The notes under the pieces: model-generated
The model's database searches: none
Told to the model about the DNA's origin: nothing
The model's input: the letters and a program-made list of their open reading frames with translations, nothing else
NCBI GenBank assembly: GCA_017613135.1
Contig: JAGAEN010000008.1
Span: 1-51,490, forward strand
Source: Candidatus Saccharimonadota bacterium
Lineage (GTDB): Bacteria > Patescibacteriota > Saccharimonadia > Saccharimonadales > Saccharimonadaceae
Length of the DNA: 51,490 bases
Direction of reading: 5' to 3'
In this document: piece by piece, positions 49,784 through 51,490 of the stretch
Layout: each line of letters opens with the position of its first letter
Numbering within the stretch: position 1 is the stretch's first letter
Program-made: the position numbers and the translations under genes

Positions 49784-51490
49784 TACCCGTAGTACCTACT
49801 GCTGCTGCTAGTACCTGGGAAGACGAGGCTACTGCCCAAGAGCAGATAGTAAGCGTAGTATCTACGGTCCGCTGAGCTAGACCAGTAGTAGCCGTAGGAA
49901 CCGCGATTGTTGGCGGACGAGTCATAGAAGCCGCCGGAATAGACAAAGTTGTTAGGGAAGGTCCTAAATAGATTAGAATAATTTGAGCCATTATAATATG
50001 CATTTCCAATATTTGGCGTGTTCTCATAGGCTGTTGTACCTACTAGTGTATAACCTAGATTATAGAAGTCACGGTAGGTGGAAGGGTCATTTGTCACGTT
50101 TACACCGCTAGTGTCGCCCTCTGCGTAGGCCTGTCCACCTTGTGGAAGATGCCAACCTGCAGGACAAAGGTCGCCAGATACTGAATCGTCGTTGGTGTTA
50201 AAGCTACGAATACCATTGCCGGCAGTAGCAGAGTACCAGTTGTAATAGTTGCCATAACCATACCATTGCGCGGTAGCGGTATTGGTGTTGTAACCTGGGA
50301 TAAGGTCAGTATTTGAAGCATTCTTGCCACCGATATTAGTATTGTTGGTATTTAGCATAGTCTGATCGAGACAAGCAGCACCGTCACCTTTACACCAGGA
50401 ATCACTAGTAGAAGCAAGATGATTTGCGGTAGTACCATTAGCATAATCTATTTTGAGATTAACTGTTCCGTTAGTGTTTAGTGGGTTATGAGTATTAGAA
50501 GTAGAGATAGTAGCTTCGTTGTCTAGCCTGAGATTCTCTACCATCCAGCATTTACCATCTGCTAGTCTAGCTACTGTGTAGACATTGTTGTCACGGGTAT
50601 CAGTAAGAGCGGTCATGGAAGCGAGAGTAGCTCTAGTACCATCACTTGGAGCAGCGGTGAGCGAAGAGCATCCAGTCCAGCCTTGGTTATTGGTACCTTG
50701 GAAAGTACCAGTAGGGGCAATCCAGACTGGGTAGAGTATCATACCCTTTGTAGCAAGAGTGGTAGAAGGTACTGTGAGAGTTTCATTTGGACCGTAGATA
50801 GTACTAGCATTTGTGGCGGTGAAGTCTTTACTCCAACCAGCAAAGCCATAACCTTCACGTTTGTAGTTTGGTGCGATAAGGTTAATGGTGGTGGCGGAAG
50901 TGCCCACACTAATCTTTCCAGCAGTAGGTGAAGAAGAAATAGAGCCGAGTGAGTCCATTGAACCAACTATATCACTAGCGTTAGGCGCATAGCAGACATA
51001 GCCGGCTGGACAATCCGAAGCCTTAAGCGGAGCTACTGGTTTCCCAGCAGTAGATGGGTGAACTAGAGTGTATTTAACTTGTCCAATGTATGTTCCAGCA
51101 GGTTGAGTCTGTGAAATGTAGGCTCTATAGGTAGTAGTAAGGTTAGAACCAGAAGCAGATGAACCTATATCAGTAGAAGATGGGAAGTAAGCAACTTTAG
51201 TGTATTCTTCTGGTACTGCAGTATAGCCTGAGAAATCTGGGTCACCTGTTTGTCTATTAGTATCGTCAGTAGAACCAGCAATGATTGGAGTATAGCTATT
51301 GGTAGTTTTAGTGAGTTTCATCGCCCAAGAAGATGTACCAGTAGTGACAGTAGTTGCAGTAATGATATCGTGAGCAGAACCTAGCGTTGCATTAGTTAGT
51401 TTATTATTGCCATATTCATCATTAGTATAGCCAATAGCATATAGAGCATATCCGGTATTATCATTACAAGTCACTTTGACATTAGTAGTA
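49759..51490 (-). CDS. FISUMP surface protein, N-terminus beyond the window
   Basis: At least 577 residues; the frame is open through the right edge (…TTNVKVTCNDNTGYALYAIG), so a GTG at 51474 is not a real start. The visible part begins with a beta domain (KVTCNDNTGYALYAIGYTND), carries an InlB-B-type repeat (NYKREGYGFAGWS) around 210-265, and ends with one FISUMP domain (VARLADGKCWMVENLRLDNE, then DLCPAGWHLPQGG, TFPNNFVYSGGFYDSS and SVRCISQ). Its last 25 bp are identical to the end of the 1602-residue paralogue. The missing part should contain a signal peptide; the protein fragment at 1-204 has the right character for one. Confidence 0.85.
   Translation of the reverse strand, partial: TTNVKVTCNDNTGYALYAIGYTNDEYGNNKLTNATLGSAHDIITATTVTTGTSSWAMKLTKTTNSYTPIIAGSTDDTNRQTGDPDFSGYTAVPEEYTKVAYFPSSTDIGSSASGSNLTTTYRAYISQTQPAGTYIGQVKYTLVHPSTAGKPVAPLKASDCPAGYVCYAPNASDIVGSMDSLGSISSSPTAGKISVGTSATTINLIAPNYKREGYGFAGWSKDFTATNASTIYGPNETLTVPSTTLATKGMILYPVWIAPTGTFQGTNNQGWTGCSSLTAAPSDGTRATLASMTALTDTRDNNVYTVARLADGKCWMVENLRLDNEATISTSNTHNPLNTNGTVNLKIDYANGTTANHLASTSDSWCKGDGAACLDQTMLNTNNTNIGGKNASNTDLIPGYNTNTATAQWYGYGNYYNWYSATAGNGIRSFNTNDDSVSGDLCPAGWHLPQGGQAYAEGDTSGVNVTNDPSTYRDFYNLGYTLVGTTAYENTPNIGNAYYNGSNYSNLFRTFPNNFVYSGGFYDSSANNRGSYGYYWSSSADRRYYAYYLLLGSSLVFPGTSSSSRYYGYSVRCISQ

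Noticed and set aside
1-51490. Window as a closed circle (plasmid) because both ends carry surface-protein pieces on one strand
   Set aside because: Joining position 1 to 51490 directly puts the two reading frames out of register by two bases, and the gene content is chromosomal core. A gap or two separate paralogues is more likely.
1-51490. CRISPR arrays, insertion-sequence transposases or prophage genes
   Set aside because: No regularly spaced repeats, Cas proteins, transposase motifs or phage structural genes were seen.

Overview
The window looks like a piece of a reduced-genome Patescibacteria/CPR bacterium, most likely a Saccharibacterium (TM7). This rests on gene content: FISUMP/InlB-repeat surface giants, an HTH-MurA fusion, stand-alone class II GlyRS, LemA-HtpX, GT8 glycosyltransferases, no biosynthetic operons and very short intergenic spaces. 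TAA, TAG and TGA all end real genes, so the code appears standard. Seven tRNA genes (Val-GAC, Lys-UUU, Phe-GAA, Glu-UUC, Gly-GCC, Cys-GCA, Leu-UAA) all encode their CCA.

Layout. 1-2.4 kb: start of a secreted protein, an orphan CdiA-CT-like nuclease between two identical terminators, and a DsbA-like protein with a membrane partner. 2.4-5.4 kb: hisS, tRNA-Phe/Lys/Val, an FNT channel and a small membrane protein. 5.4-13 kb: rarA, an ABC exporter, GlyRS, pyrophosphatase, recO, a minimal two-component pair and a membrane protein. 13-18 kb: xseAB, an LPG-synthase/UPF0104-type membrane protein, rpmA, a Trm11-like methylase and tyrS. 18-23 kb: a 1602-residue FISUMP surface protein. 23-30 kb: rnhA, a uvrD/pcrA helicase broken by one TAG, HTH-murA, pgk and pyk. 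30-35 kb: ligA, a membrane protein, htpX and lemA. 35-40 kb: ugd, an LCP ligase, a cation exchanger and an EamA transporter. 40-47.5 kb: a GT8-PlsC-GT8 operon, a Y-family polymerase, a short thioredoxin-reductase-like protein and an OatA-like acyltransferase. 47.5 kb-end: RNase J and a second FISUMP protein running off the edge.

How the genes fit together. Many products build or modify the envelope of a probable host-attached cell (ugd, LCP, GT8, PlsC, OatA-like, FISUMP proteins, HtpX/LemA). The rest is core information processing, repair (rarA, recO, xseAB, uvrD, ligA, rnhA, Y-polymerase) and lower glycolysis (pgk, pyk).

The main discovery candidate is a structured insertion element. A conserved ~72-nt core occurs in rarA, the methylase gene and uvrD. 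The first two hosts stay in frame; uvrD stays in frame through the element but carries a TAG 14 codons after it. The central stem shows four consecutive compensatory base-pair changes between copies, and each copy is bracketed by long inverted arms whose sequence is unique to that gene. The element occurs in both orientations relative to the host gene. It resembles Rickettsia palindromic elements in behaviour but has a different sequence, and its locus-derived arms are unusual.

Second themes are: a near-uniform leaderless promoter architecture (-10 hexamer, exactly 6 nt, ATG) before 15 genes, including two divergent genes only 14 bp apart whose -10 boxes overlap; and a tRNA-Gly whose elbow pair G19-C56 is replaced by U19-A56.
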